Below are positions 17,653 through 26,160 of a DNA stretch of 43,231 nucleotides, piece by piece. Position numbers and translations under genes: made by a program. The stretch spans positions 1-43,231 of the forward strand of contig CAZMEX010000024.1 in NCBI GenBank assembly GCA_964565415.1. Direction: 5' to 3'. This DNA comes from JAIOSM01 sp964565415 (lineage in GTDB: Bacteria; Desulfobacterota; Desulfobacteria; Desulfobacterales; Desulfobacteraceae). The notes beneath the pieces are model-generated. The model was not told the DNA's origin. It saw only the letters and a program-made list of their open reading frames with translations, and made no database searches. Every line of letters begins with the position of its first letter. The first letter of the stretch is position 1.

Positions 17653-19206
17653 TTATATGCTCTCTGCTTTTATGACAGGATGTTCCTTTAAATACTCAAG
17701 CCTGTTCAGCCCGTTGATATATGCAAGGGCACTTGCTGTTATGATATCAGGGTCTGCACCTCTGCCAAGCGCAATAATACCATCTTCAGAAAGCCTTACA
17801 GTAACTTCACCCTGGGCATCTGTTCCGCTTGTAAGTGCGTTTATGGAGAATCGTAAGAGCTCAGATTTTGTGCCTGTCAGCTCTGAAATAGCATTGAATA
17901 CTGCATCAATGGGACCATTTCCATCTTTGGCACCTCTAATCGGTCTTTTGTTTATATTTATCTCAACGCTTGCTGTGGGGTAGATTGTGTTGCCACAGAT
18001 AACATTGATATATTCAAGGCTGAATACCTGGGAGTTTCTCAATACACCTTCATTTACCAAAGCTTCAATGTCTTCATCCATGATGGTTTTTTTCTTGTCT
18101 GCAAGCTGTTTGAATTTCTCAAAAACAACTTGTAACTCCTCGGTGCTCAAAGTATAGCCCATTTTTTCAATATGGTTTTGAAGGGCATGCTTACCAGAGT
18201 GTTTACCTAATACAAGGTTGTTTTTGCTCAAACCAATTGTCTCAGGTCTCATTATTTCATAGGTCATGGGGTTCTTTAATATTCCATCCTGATGAATGCC
18301 GGCTTCATGGGCAAAAGCATTTGCACCCACAATTGCACGGTTGGGCTGCACCATAATACCCGTGATCATGGAAACCAGCCTGGATGTAGGATAGAGCTTT
18401 GTTGTATCAATTGAACAGGTTTGGGGAAAAAAATTAGGTCTTGTCATGAGTGTCATGGCAATCTCTTCCAAAGATGTATTGCCGGCCCTCTCTCCAATGC
18501 CGTTAATTGTCACCTCAACCTGTCTTGCTCCTGCTGTTATTGCAGAGAGGGTGTTTGATGTTGCAAGCCCCAGGTCATTGTGACAATGAACACTGAGTAT
18601 GGCTTTGTCTATATTGGGTGTGTGCCCCATGACATGGGTGACAAGCTCAGAAAATTCTACAGGTACTGCATAGCCCACTGTATCAGGCAGATTGATTGTT
18701 GTTGCCCCTGAATCAATGGCTGCTTCAAACACTTTACATAAAAAATCAGGGTCACTTCGAGACCCGTCTTCTGCTGAAAACTCAACATTGCTGGTAAAAG
18801 ATGCAGCTTGTCTTACTGATTTTATTGTCTGGTCAAGGACCTGCTCCTTTGTCATCTTGAGTTTGTATTCCATGTGCAGATCTGAAGTTGCAAGAAATGT
18901 ATGAATCCGTGGGTTAAAAGCATTCTTAACAGCGTCCCAGCCTCTGTTTATATCATTCTCAGCAGTTCTGCAAAGTGCTGCCACCTGTGTTTTCTTAAGG
19001 GTTTCAGCAATTGTTTTAACTGCATTAAAATCATCCTTTGAAGCTGCTGGAAATCCCGCTTCAATTACATCCACGCCAAGTTTTTCAAGCTGGGTTGCAA
19101 TGCGAAGTTTTTCTGCTTTGTTCATGCTTGCCCCGGGTGATTGTTCTCCATCTCTTAAGGTGGTATCAAAAATTATTATTTTGTTGTCTTGATTATCCTG
19201 AGCCAT
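17653..19206 (-). CDS. leuA: 2-Isopropylmalate synthase
   Basis: Condenses 2-oxoisovalerate with acetyl-CoA in the first committed step of leucine synthesis; 517 residues. The HMGL-like catalytic barrel begins IFDTTLRDGEQSPGASM (catalytic Arg and metal Asp) and has SVHCHNDLGLA with the HxH metal site and NGIGERAGN. The C-terminal part (about 385-510) is the leucine-sensing regulatory domain, so feedback inhibition is expected. AAGGAA lies six bases before the ATG. It is the last gene of the ilvD-ilvB-ilvN-ilvC-cimA-leuA operon and follows cimA by 28 bp. leuBCD are not in the window. Confidence 0.95.
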   Translation of the reverse strand: MAQDNQDNKIIIFDTTLRDGEQSPGASMNKAEKLRIATQLEKLGVDVIEAGFPAASKDDFNAVKTIAETLKKTQVAALCRTAENDINRGWDAVKNAFNPRIHTFLATSDLHMEYKLKMTKEQVLDQTIKSVRQAASFTSNVEFSAEDGSRSDPDFLCKVFEAAIDSGATTINLPDTVGYAVPVEFSELVTHVMGHTPNIDKAILSVHCHNDLGLATSNTLSAITAGARQVEVTINGIGERAGNTSLEEIAMTLMTRPNFFPQTCSIDTTKLYPTSRLVSMITGIMVQPNRAIVGANAFAHEAGIHQDGILKNPMTYEIMRPETIGLSKNNLVLGKHSGKHALQNHIEKMGYTLSTEELQVVFEKFKQLADKKKTIMDEDIEALVNEGVLRNSQVFSLEYINVICGNTIYPTASVEININKRPIRGAKDGNGPIDAVFNAISELTGTKSELLRFSINALTSGTDAQGEVTVRLSEDGIIALGRGADPDIITASALAYINGLNRLEYLKEHPVIKAESI

Positions 19207-19234
19207 TGTTTTTCCTTCTTATGTTATTTTTTTA

Positions 19235-20815
19235 TCAGCTGTTAAGGGAAAGTTTGTATTGGAAACTGTCTGCCAGTGCCTGCCAGCTTGCTTCAATAAT
19301 ATCTTCTGACACACCAACAGTTGTAAAAACAGTGTTTTCATCCCTTGATTCAATCAGAACTCGTACCCTTGCCTTTGTCCCGTCAATGCCGTCAATTACA
19401 CGCACTTTAAAGTCCACAAGGCGCATGTTGTTAAGTTCAGGGTAAACAGTGGATAAAGCTTTTCTCAAGGCATTATCAAGAGCACTTACAGGTCCTTCAC
19501 CTTCAGCAGAAGTTATCTCACTCTTATCCCCGACCTTCACCTTAATCATTGCATGGGAATAACATGGGCGTTCCATATCTTTTTCCACAGAAACCCTAAA
19601 GGATTCAAGCTCAAAGTTCGGCTTGAACTGTCCAGTGAGTTTTTCCATTAATAGCTTTAAAGAGCCATCGGCAATATCAAATTCATATCCATAGTTTTCA
19701 AGCTCTTTTATGTTGGATACAATATTGATACCATTTTGTCTGTCATTTTTCAGATCAACACCCAACTCTTTTGCCTTGTACTCAATATTACTTCTTCCTG
19801 ACTGTTCCGAGACAAGTATGCGGCGTTTGTTTCCAACTGCTTCAGGGTCCATATGTTCGTACGCCCTTGATACCTTGTTCACAGCACTTACATGAATCCC
19901 GCCTTTGTGGGCAAATGCACTTTTGCCTACAAAGGGTCTGTTACCCAGCGGAGGAATGTTGGCAGCTTCACTTACAAAACGTGAGAGACTTAAAAGGTTT
20001 TTAAGATTTCTATCTGACATGCAGTTAATCCCAAGTTTTTTTGAAAGAATCGGGATTATGGATGTGAGATCAGTATTACCGCATCTCTCTCCATAACCGT
20101 TAATGGTTCCCTGGACCATTAAAGCACCTTGCTCCACTGCTGCAACAGAGTTTGCCACAGCCATGGCACAATCATTGTGGGTATGGATGCCAAGAATAAT
20201 TGTTTCAGGTTGTGATATTTTAAAATGCTCTGTAACTATTCTGGTGATTTCACTGATCTTTGAGGGCAGGGTGCCACCATTTGTATCACACAAAACAATG
20301 GTTCTGCTTCCACCTTTTATTGCAGCATCAAGGGTCTGCAAAGCATACTCTGGATTATCCTGATATCCATCATAAAAATGCTCAGCATCATAGAGAACTT
20401 CCCGGTCGTGTTTAAGAATATATTCAATGCTTTGGGTGATCATGGCAAGATTGTTATCTTTAGTATTGTTCATGATCTTTTCAACATGGAGATCCCACGA
20501 TTTGCCAAAGATTGTAACTGCAGGGGCCTGGGATTTTATGAGAGCTTTAAGATTTGCATCATCTTCAACTTGTTTATCAGGATGCCTTGTTGAACCAAAA
20601 GCTGTAATCTTTGCATTTTTAAATTCAATATCTTTTGCAAGTTCAAAAAATTGCTCTGCCCCGGGGTTTGAGCCGGGCCATCCGCCCTCAATGTAGTGAA
20701 TTCCAATGTCATCAATTTTTTTCGCAATTTTGATTTTATCTTCCGGGGAGAAAAATATATTTTCTCCCTGCATTCCGTCGCGTAAAGTTGTATCATATAA
20801 AAGTGCTTTTTTCAT
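19235..20815 (-). CDS. cimA: (R)-Citramalate synthase
   Basis: Condenses pyruvate with acetyl-CoA to citramalate, opening the threonine-independent route to 2-oxobutyrate and isoleucine; 526 residues. It is the CimA-type paralogue of LeuA rather than a second LeuA: the N-terminus reads LLYDTTLRDGMQGENIFFS, followed by YIEGGWPGSNP, VTIFGKSWDLHV, AEHFYDGYQDNPEYAL, LCDTNGGTLP and the metal site GIHTHND. The C-terminal regulatory domain has ...VDFKVRVIDGIDGTKARVRV. No threonine deaminase gene is in the operon, consistent with this route supplying isoleucine. Specificity for pyruvate is inferred from the family. Confidence 0.94.
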   Translation of the reverse strand: MKKALLYDTTLRDGMQGENIFFSPEDKIKIAKKIDDIGIHYIEGGWPGSNPGAEQFFELAKDIEFKNAKITAFGSTRHPDKQVEDDANLKALIKSQAPAVTIFGKSWDLHVEKIMNNTKDNNLAMITQSIEYILKHDREVLYDAEHFYDGYQDNPEYALQTLDAAIKGGSRTIVLCDTNGGTLPSKISEITRIVTEHFKISQPETIILGIHTHNDCAMAVANSVAAVEQGALMVQGTINGYGERCGNTDLTSIIPILSKKLGINCMSDRNLKNLLSLSRFVSEAANIPPLGNRPFVGKSAFAHKGGIHVSAVNKVSRAYEHMDPEAVGNKRRILVSEQSGRSNIEYKAKELGVDLKNDRQNGINIVSNIKELENYGYEFDIADGSLKLLMEKLTGQFKPNFELESFRVSVEKDMERPCYSHAMIKVKVGDKSEITSAEGEGPVSALDNALRKALSTVYPELNNMRLVDFKVRVIDGIDGTKARVRVLIESRDENTVFTTVGVSEDIIEASWQALADSFQYKLSLNS

Positions 20816-20843
20816 TTTATACCTGTTTTAACTTAATTTGTTC

Positions 20844-21893
20844 CTAAGACCTGTTTAAAGGTCTAAGTTTCCTGACTGCCCTTCCTGCGCTCCACATCTC
20901 AGAGTCGTGGATCTCTTTTAATTCTGCTTCAAGTTTTTCTTTATAATCAGGTGCGCTGTTTGCTTTAAGGGTTATTGCAGTTTCATTACCTGAGATAACA
21001 GACTCATACAGCTCTTTAAAAACAGGAAGTGTTGCTGCTTTAAACTTTGGTTTCCAGTCAAGGGCACCTCGCTGGGCAGTTGTGCTGCAGTTTGCATACA
21101 TCCAGTCCATTCCGTTTTGATCAACAAGCCTGATAAGACTCTGGGTAAGCTCTTCCACAGTTTCGTTAAATGCTTCAGAAGGAGAGTGGTTATTTGCTCT
21201 CAAGGTATCATATTGTGCCTCCATAATGCCTGCAAGTGCGCCCATTAGAACTCCGCGTTCACCTGTGAGGTCAGAGTGCACTTCGTTGGCAAATGTTGTT
21301 GGGAAAAGATACCCGGATCCAATTGCAATACCAATGGCAAGTGCTCTCTGTTCAGCTTTTCCTGTAAAGTCCTGGAATACTGCATAACTTGAGTTGATAC
21401 CTTCTCCTGCAAGAAAGTTTGCACGTACACTGGTGCCGGAACCTTTAGGAGCTGCAAGTATTACATCAATATCATCAGGGGGAATGATCCCTGTTTGCTC
21501 CTTGAATACTATGGAAAAACCGTGGGAAAAATAGAGGGCATCTCCTTTATTAAGGCACTTTTTCAGAGTTGGCCATAGAGCTTTCTGGGCAGCATCAGAT
21601 ACAAGATACTGAATAATAGTCCCTTTTTCAGCTGCCTCTTCAAGCGGGAAAAGAGTTTCGCCTTCGACCCATCCATCTTTTTTAGCTTTTTCCCATCCAT
21701 CTCTTTTCGGGTCATGACCGATGATTACATCAAATCCATTGTCTTGCATATTTTTTGCCTGGGCAGGTGCCTGGACACCATATCCAATTACTGCAATCAC
21801 TTCATCTTTTAACACCTGTTTTGCTTTTTCAATACTGAACTCATCTTTTGTTACTACGGTCTCTTCCACTCCACCAAAATTAATTTTAGACAT
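20844..21893 (-). CDS. ilvC: Ketol-acid reductoisomerase
   Basis: Isomerises and reduces 2-acetolactate and 2-aceto-2-hydroxybutyrate in valine and isoleucine synthesis; 349 residues (class I). The nucleotide-binding loop reads VIGYGVQAPAQAKNMQDNGF, unlike the common GYGSQGHAHA pattern, and an insert follows (HDPKRDGWEKAKKDGW). This is the variant seen in Bacteroidetes-like KARIs. Catalytic-domain motifs are AAPKGSGTSVR, SDLTGERGVLMGALAG, EAFNETVEELTQSL and ANCSTTAQRGALDW. A good ribosome site (AAGGAG) precedes the ATG. It lies between ilvN and cimA. NADH or NADPH preference cannot be read with certainty. Confidence 0.95.
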   Translation of the reverse strand: MSKINFGGVEETVVTKDEFSIEKAKQVLKDEVIAVIGYGVQAPAQAKNMQDNGFDVIIGHDPKRDGWEKAKKDGWVEGETLFPLEEAAEKGTIIQYLVSDAAQKALWPTLKKCLNKGDALYFSHGFSIVFKEQTGIIPPDDIDVILAAPKGSGTSVRANFLAGEGINSSYAVFQDFTGKAEQRALAIGIAIGSGYLFPTTFANEVHSDLTGERGVLMGALAGIMEAQYDTLRANNHSPSEAFNETVEELTQSLIRLVDQNGMDWMYANCSTTAQRGALDWKPKFKAATLPVFKELYESVISGNETAITLKANSAPDYKEKLEAELKEIHDSEMWSAGRAVRKLRPLNRS

Positions 21894-21923
21894 TTTATTT
21901 CTCCTTTTATAATAGTATGTTTT

Positions 21924-22433
21924 TTATTTTTTATTTTTTTTATTTTTATGGTTTTCCCTTGCCAGTGCAATGGATCCAGTACTTGCAATCTCAATGATTC
22001 CCATGGGTTTTAATAAGTTTAGAAAAGCCTCAAGTTTTTCCATATCTCCAGAAACTTCAATTACATAATGTTCAGCTCCAACATCAATAATTTTACATCT
22101 AAAGATATCCACAATCCTTAATATTTCAGCTTTTTTTTCAGATTGAGCATTGACCTTTACAAGGGAGAGCTGCCTCTGGATAAATCTTTTTTCTGTAAGA
22201 TCATTAACTGTTATGACATTAATAAGTTTATTCAGCTGTTTTTTAATCTGTTCGATAATCTGGGGCTCGCACTTTGTAACCATTGTAATCCTTGAAACAT
22301 CAGGTTTGTTTGTTGCAGCCACACTCAGGCTTTCTATGTTAAATCCCCGCCCTGAAAAAAGCCCTGAAATTCTGGAAAGAACCCCGGGTTCATTGTCCAC
22401 CAAAATTGAAAGAAGGTATTTATTTGAATTCAT
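21924..22433 (-). CDS. ilvN: Acetolactate synthase small (regulatory) subunit
   Basis: Regulatory partner of IlvB that binds valine through its ACT domain; 169 residues. The ACT domain covers about 5-80: LSILVDNEPGVLSRISGLFSGRGFNIESLSVA is the diagnostic segment and includes the Asn/Gly effector positions, followed by DVSRITMVT. The C-terminal domain (about 85-158) contains VKVNAQSEKKAEILRIVDIF and ends in a Lys/Asn tail. AAGGA lies seven bases before the ATG. It follows ilvB by 66 bp and precedes ilvC by 30 bp. Confidence 0.94.
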   Translation of the reverse strand: MNSNKYLLSILVDNEPGVLSRISGLFSGRGFNIESLSVAATNKPDVSRITMVTKCEPQIIEQIKKQLNKLINVITVNDLTEKRFIQRQLSLVKVNAQSEKKAEILRIVDIFRCKIIDVGAEHYVIEVSGDMEKLEAFLNLLKPMGIIEIASTGSIALARENHKNKKNKK

Positions 22434-22499
22434 TTTATGGTCCTTATATTTTTATGATCCTTTAATCTGTATAATGCTTTTTCCAAAAAAATTTATTAA

Positions 22500-24182
22500 T
22501 TAAACAAGAAGCATCTCTGTTATGGCTTTGCCTGCAGGGACCATGGGATACACAGATTCTTCTTTTTCCACCATAAACTCCATTATCACAGTACCGGGAG
22601 CCTTAAGCCCTTCTCTTAATACATTCTCAACATCAGCAGGCTTGGAACACTTAAGCCCTTTTGCACCATAAGCTTCAGCAAGTTTAACAAAGTTTGGTGC
22701 ATGGTTCATTTGGGTTGAAGAGTAAACTTTGTCATAAAACAGCTCTTCCCACTGCCTTACCATTCCTAAAAATTGATTATTTAAAATAACAATTTTAACT
22801 GGGAGTTCTGCTTCAAGAGCAGTCATGAGTTCCTGGATATTCATCTGTATGCTTCCGTCTCCTGCAATGTCAATGACTAATTTGTCAGGGCATGCAGCTT
22901 TGGCACCAATTGCTGCAGGAAGTCCAAAACCCATGACACCAAGACCACCTGAGGTGATAAAGCGGTTGGGTTTTGTAAATTTGTAGAATTGTGCTGCCCA
23001 CATCTGATTTTGACCTACTTCCGTTGTGATAATAGCTTCTCCCCTGGTTAGCTCACTCAGCTTTTCAATTACATACTGGGGTTTTATAATATCATTGCCC
23101 TGTTCATATTTTAAAGGCGTTGTGGCTTTCCACTCATTGATTGTCTTAAGCCATTGGTTATTGTCCGGCTTTTGTTTCTGGACTTTTTCAAGGGTTTTAA
23201 TGAATTCTAAAAGGCTCTCTTTACAGTCGCCGACAATGGGGCATAAAACTGCCACATTTTTGTGAATTGAAGTAGGGTCAATATCTATTTGTATAATTTT
23301 AGCATTGGGTGCAAAACTATCTATTTTTCCTGTTACTCTGTCATCAAAACGGACTCCTATTGCAATCATAAGATCACATGCATTAATACTCATGTTTGCA
23401 CGATAGGTTCCATGCATGCCAGGCATGCCAAGCCAGAGATCATCCGGGGCTGGAAAACAGCCAAGTCCCATGAGAGATGCTGTGACAGGTATATTGCTCA
23501 TCTTTGCAAGTTTTGTAACCTCATCTGATGCCCTGGACAATATAACTCCGCCCCCTGCAAATATAAGAGGCTTTTTTGCTTTTGTGAGCAATTCAACTGC
23601 CCTCTGGATCTGCTTTTTGTTTGGTTTATAGGTTGGCTTATATGAGTTTAAATTAAGTTGGGGCTCTTTAAAATCAATACTTGCCTGGAGAACATCTTTG
23701 GGAAGATCAACAAGCACAGGTCCTGGTCTTCCTGATTTTGCAAGATAAAAAGCCTCCTTGATTGTTAATGCAAGCCTGCTTATATCTTTTACAAGATAGT
23801 TATGTTTTGTGCATGGTCGCGTTATACCCACAATATCAACTTCCTGGAAAGCATCATTGCCAATAAGTGCTGTGGGAACCTGCCCTGTAAACACTACAAG
23901 GGGAATGGAATCACAGTGTGCCGAAGCAATGCCTGTAACTGCATTGGTAGCTCCCGGACCTGAAGTTACCAGGGCAACTCCTGTTGTTGAACTTGCCCGG
24001 GCATAGGCATCGGCAGCATGGATAGCTCCCTGTTCATGGCGGACAAGAATATGTCTTAAACCTTTTGTTTTAAAAAGTACATTATAGATATCAATAACTG
24101 CACCGCCGGGATATCCAAAAATAGTGTCAACTCCATGATCTTTGATCATTTTTATCAGTATTTCAGCGCCTGAAAGTTTCAT
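22500..24182 (-). CDS. ilvB: Acetolactate synthase large (catalytic) subunit
   Basis: Thiamine-diphosphate enzyme that makes 2-acetolactate from pyruvate, or aceto-hydroxybutyrate with 2-oxobutyrate; 560 residues. Motifs in order: IFGYPGGAVIDIY, catalytic Glu50 in LVRHEQGAIHAA, GVALVTSGPGATNAVTGIA, GRPGPVLVDLPKDV, the FAD-binding middle domain, and the ThDP-binding GDGSIQMNIQELMTA...NNQFLGMVRQWEE. It begins three bases after the ilvD stop with AGGAG in front, so translation is coupled. It works with IlvN encoded downstream. Confidence 0.97.
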   Translation of the reverse strand: MKLSGAEILIKMIKDHGVDTIFGYPGGAVIDIYNVLFKTKGLRHILVRHEQGAIHAADAYARASSTTGVALVTSGPGATNAVTGIASAHCDSIPLVVFTGQVPTALIGNDAFQEVDIVGITRPCTKHNYLVKDISRLALTIKEAFYLAKSGRPGPVLVDLPKDVLQASIDFKEPQLNLNSYKPTYKPNKKQIQRAVELLTKAKKPLIFAGGGVILSRASDEVTKLAKMSNIPVTASLMGLGCFPAPDDLWLGMPGMHGTYRANMSINACDLMIAIGVRFDDRVTGKIDSFAPNAKIIQIDIDPTSIHKNVAVLCPIVGDCKESLLEFIKTLEKVQKQKPDNNQWLKTINEWKATTPLKYEQGNDIIKPQYVIEKLSELTRGEAIITTEVGQNQMWAAQFYKFTKPNRFITSGGLGVMGFGLPAAIGAKAACPDKLVIDIAGDGSIQMNIQELMTALEAELPVKIVILNNQFLGMVRQWEELFYDKVYSSTQMNHAPNFVKLAEAYGAKGLKCSKPADVENVLREGLKAPGTVIMEFMVEKEESVYPMVPAGKAITEMLLV

Positions 24183-24185
24183 CTC

Positions 24186-25883
24186 TTATTCTCCTTGATT
24201 TTTTATACCATATGGCTTTTTAAATATTGCGCCATTTGCTGCAGAGGTAACCTGCTCTGCATATCTTGCAAGATAGCCATGCTTGATTTTTGGCTCTGGT
24301 TTTTTAAAATTTTTTAGTCGTGTTTTGATCTCTTGATCTGTAACATTAAGCTCAATACTCTTGTCCGGAATATTAATGATTATCTCATCATTTTCCTGGA
24401 CAATGGCGATGACACCGCCCTCACTCGCTTCAGGAGATATGTGACCAATGGCAGCTCCTTTTGTGCCTCCGGAAAACCTTCCATCGGTGATAAGTGCCAC
24501 AGAGTCATCTAATTCCATGCCGGCAATTGCTGAAGTTGGCGTCAGCATCTCTCTCATGCCAGGACCCCCTGCAGGACCTTCATAACGTACAACAATAACA
24601 TCACCCCTGTTTATTTTGTTGTCCATTATTGCTTTTGAAGCCTCTTCCTCAGAGTTAAAAACCCTTGCAGGACCTTTATGCTGCAACATTTTTTCAATGA
24701 CAGCAGATTGTTTGACTACACAGCCGTCTTTGGCAAGATTACCAAAAAGAACAGCAAGTCCTCCTTCAACGTGATATGGGTTGTTAAAAGATCTAATAAC
24801 GTTTGGGTCAAGTATTTGTGTATCCTCAAGATTTTCTCCAACGGTTTTTGAATTAGCTGTCAGACACTCTTTAAAGATCAGATTATTATCACCAAGCTCT
24901 TTCATGACAGCTTTTATGCCGCCGGCATGGTGCAGATCTTCTATTCTGTGCTCACCTGCGGGGCTGAGTTTACAAAGATGGGGAGTTTTTTCACTTATTT
25001 GATTAATAAGATCAAGATCAATATCCACACCTGCCTCATTGGCAACAGCTTTAAGGTGCAGCACTGTATTTGTTGAGCAACCCAGAGCCATGTCAACTGC
25101 CAATGCATTTTTAAAGGCATGCTCTGTCATGATCTTGTCAGGAGTAATATTGTTATTTAAAAGTTCCATGATCTGGATGCCTGCCTCTTTTGCAAGCCTG
25201 ATTCTCTGGGAAAAAGGTGCAGGTATTGTACCGTTTCCAGCAAGGGACATACCAATAGCTTCTGTAAGGCAATTCATTGAATTTGCCGTGAACATCCCTG
25301 CGCATGATCCGCATGTGGGGCACGCAGAATTTTCAATCTCTTTTAGTTTTTCTTTGGAAAGTTTTCCTGCATGCACAGCACCAACAGCCTCAAACACAGT
25401 TATCAAATCTATTTTTTTCTTTGAATTGTCCGGGTGGCTGCCGGCAAGCATGGGACCGCCGCTTATGAAAATAGTTGGAATATTAAGGCGGGCTGCTGCC
25501 ATTAACATACCTGGAACTATTTTGTCACAATTTGGCACCATGACAATGGCATCAAAAGGGTGTGCCATGGCAACTGTTTCAATGGAATCTGCAATAAGCT
25601 CACGGCTTGCCAGGGAGTAATGCATGCCCTTATGGTTCATGGCTATTCCATCACAAACTCCTATTGTGGAAAAAGTCATGGGGGTTCCACCTGCCATGCT
25701 GACCCCTGTTTTGACAGCCTCAACAATTCTGTCTAAGTGCATATGCCCTGGAATTAATTGGTTTGCAGAGTTTGCAATCCCGATAAAGGGCTGCTTGATC
25801 TCTTTGTCTGTGTACCCGATTGCTTTCATCAAGCTTCTATGGGGTGCTCTCTCAATCCCTTTTTTTGCTGTGTCGCTTCTCAT
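24186..25883 (-). CDS. ilvD: Dihydroxy-acid dehydratase
   Basis: Iron-sulfur dehydratase that forms the 2-oxo acids for valine and isoleucine; 565 residues. The start is moved to the ATG at 25883 (MRSDTAKKGIERAPHRSL) because GGAG lies six bases before it and this is the usual family N-terminus; the ATG at 25895 falls right behind the attenuator T-run without a ribosome site. Cluster cysteines are seen in PNCDKIVPGM (Cys119) and PTCGSCAGMFTANSMN (Cys191). The position that carries a third Cys in [2Fe-2S] enzymes reads IPGH here, which suggests the oxygen-sensitive [4Fe-4S] type. It is the first structural gene of the operon, directly after the attenuator. Confidence 0.96.
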   Translation of the reverse strand: MRSDTAKKGIERAPHRSLMKAIGYTDKEIKQPFIGIANSANQLIPGHMHLDRIVEAVKTGVSMAGGTPMTFSTIGVCDGIAMNHKGMHYSLASRELIADSIETVAMAHPFDAIVMVPNCDKIVPGMLMAAARLNIPTIFISGGPMLAGSHPDNSKKKIDLITVFEAVGAVHAGKLSKEKLKEIENSACPTCGSCAGMFTANSMNCLTEAIGMSLAGNGTIPAPFSQRIRLAKEAGIQIMELLNNNITPDKIMTEHAFKNALAVDMALGCSTNTVLHLKAVANEAGVDIDLDLINQISEKTPHLCKLSPAGEHRIEDLHHAGGIKAVMKELGDNNLIFKECLTANSKTVGENLEDTQILDPNVIRSFNNPYHVEGGLAVLFGNLAKDGCVVKQSAVIEKMLQHKGPARVFNSEEEASKAIMDNKINRGDVIVVRYEGPAGGPGMREMLTPTSAIAGMELDDSVALITDGRFSGGTKGAAIGHISPEASEGGVIAIVQENDEIIINIPDKSIELNVTDQEIKTRLKNFKKPEPKIKHGYLARYAEQVTSAANGAIFKKPYGIKNQGE

Positions 25884-25900
25884 TTTTTTCTCCATAAAAT

Positions 25901-25944
25901 AAAAAAAGCCGTTATCTGCCCCTTTGGGGCTGATAACGGCTTTT
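25901..25944 (-). terminator. Attenuator terminator of the ilv operon
   Basis: On the minus strand a 13-bp outer stem (AAAAGCCGTTATC with GATAACGGCTTTT) and a 5-bp inner stem (GCCCC with GGGGC) are separated by one A-A mismatch, with an AAA loop and a T-run. It ends six bases before the first possible ilvD ATG, so it can only act as a regulated terminator inside the leader. Its 5' arm contains TTATCAG (minus strand, 25930-25936), the exact complement of CTGATAA in the Leu-Ile codons of the leader peptide (26013-26019). Its GCCCC can also pair with GGGGC near the end of the leader ORF (25976-25980). Confidence 0.9.
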
Positions 25945-25968
25945 GAAGTTTAATTCAGGTCTATGCCA

Positions 25969-26055
25969 CTAAGTGCCCCGGTAAATGGAGTCAATCAGGA
26001 CCTCCACAATAATTATCAGGACCAGCAGAATGTTCATTGAGCTTTTCTTAATCAT
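25969..26055 (-). CDS. Branched-chain leader peptide (ilv attenuation)
   Basis: A 28-codon ORF from ATG 26055 to TAG 25969, with AAGG six bases before the start. Fourteen of the 28 residues are Ile, Leu or Val (7 I, 4 L, 3 V), and the core ILLVLIIIVEVLI (residues 9-21) has 12 of 13. This is the signature of a ribosome-stalling leader peptide: shortage of charged tRNA-Ile, -Leu or -Val would stall the ribosome and prevent the downstream terminator from forming. It is located between a good promoter and the terminator in front of ilvD. It is analogous to ilvL of enterobacteria, but no sequence homology is claimed. Confidence 0.88.
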   Translation of the reverse strand: MIKKSSMNILLVLIIIVEVLIDSIYRGT

Positions 26056-26106
26056 TTTCAACCTTAAATTCAATATATGTAAATAATCTTTAATATATAT
26101 AAACTC

Positions 26107-26136
26107 TATATAGACTTGAACTGGCAGCAATGTCAA
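26107..26136 (-). promoter_or_regulatory. Sigma70-type promoter of the ilv operon
   Basis: On the minus strand: a perfect TTGACA (26131-26136), an 18-nt spacer and TATATA (26107-26112), about 50 bp before the leader-peptide ATG. It lies just behind the larB stop codon. Confidence 0.75.
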
Positions 26137-26160
26137 GTAAAAATTTATTTTTTATTTTTT

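Noticed and set aside
25039..25620. 193-codon plus-strand ORF
   Set aside because: Antisense shadow of ilvD, which has intact catalytic motifs in the other frame; no ribosome site and no family motif.
25901..26055. Idea of a T-box riboswitch in front of ilvD
   Set aside because: No T-box sequence or specifier hairpin; the leader peptide explains the structure better.
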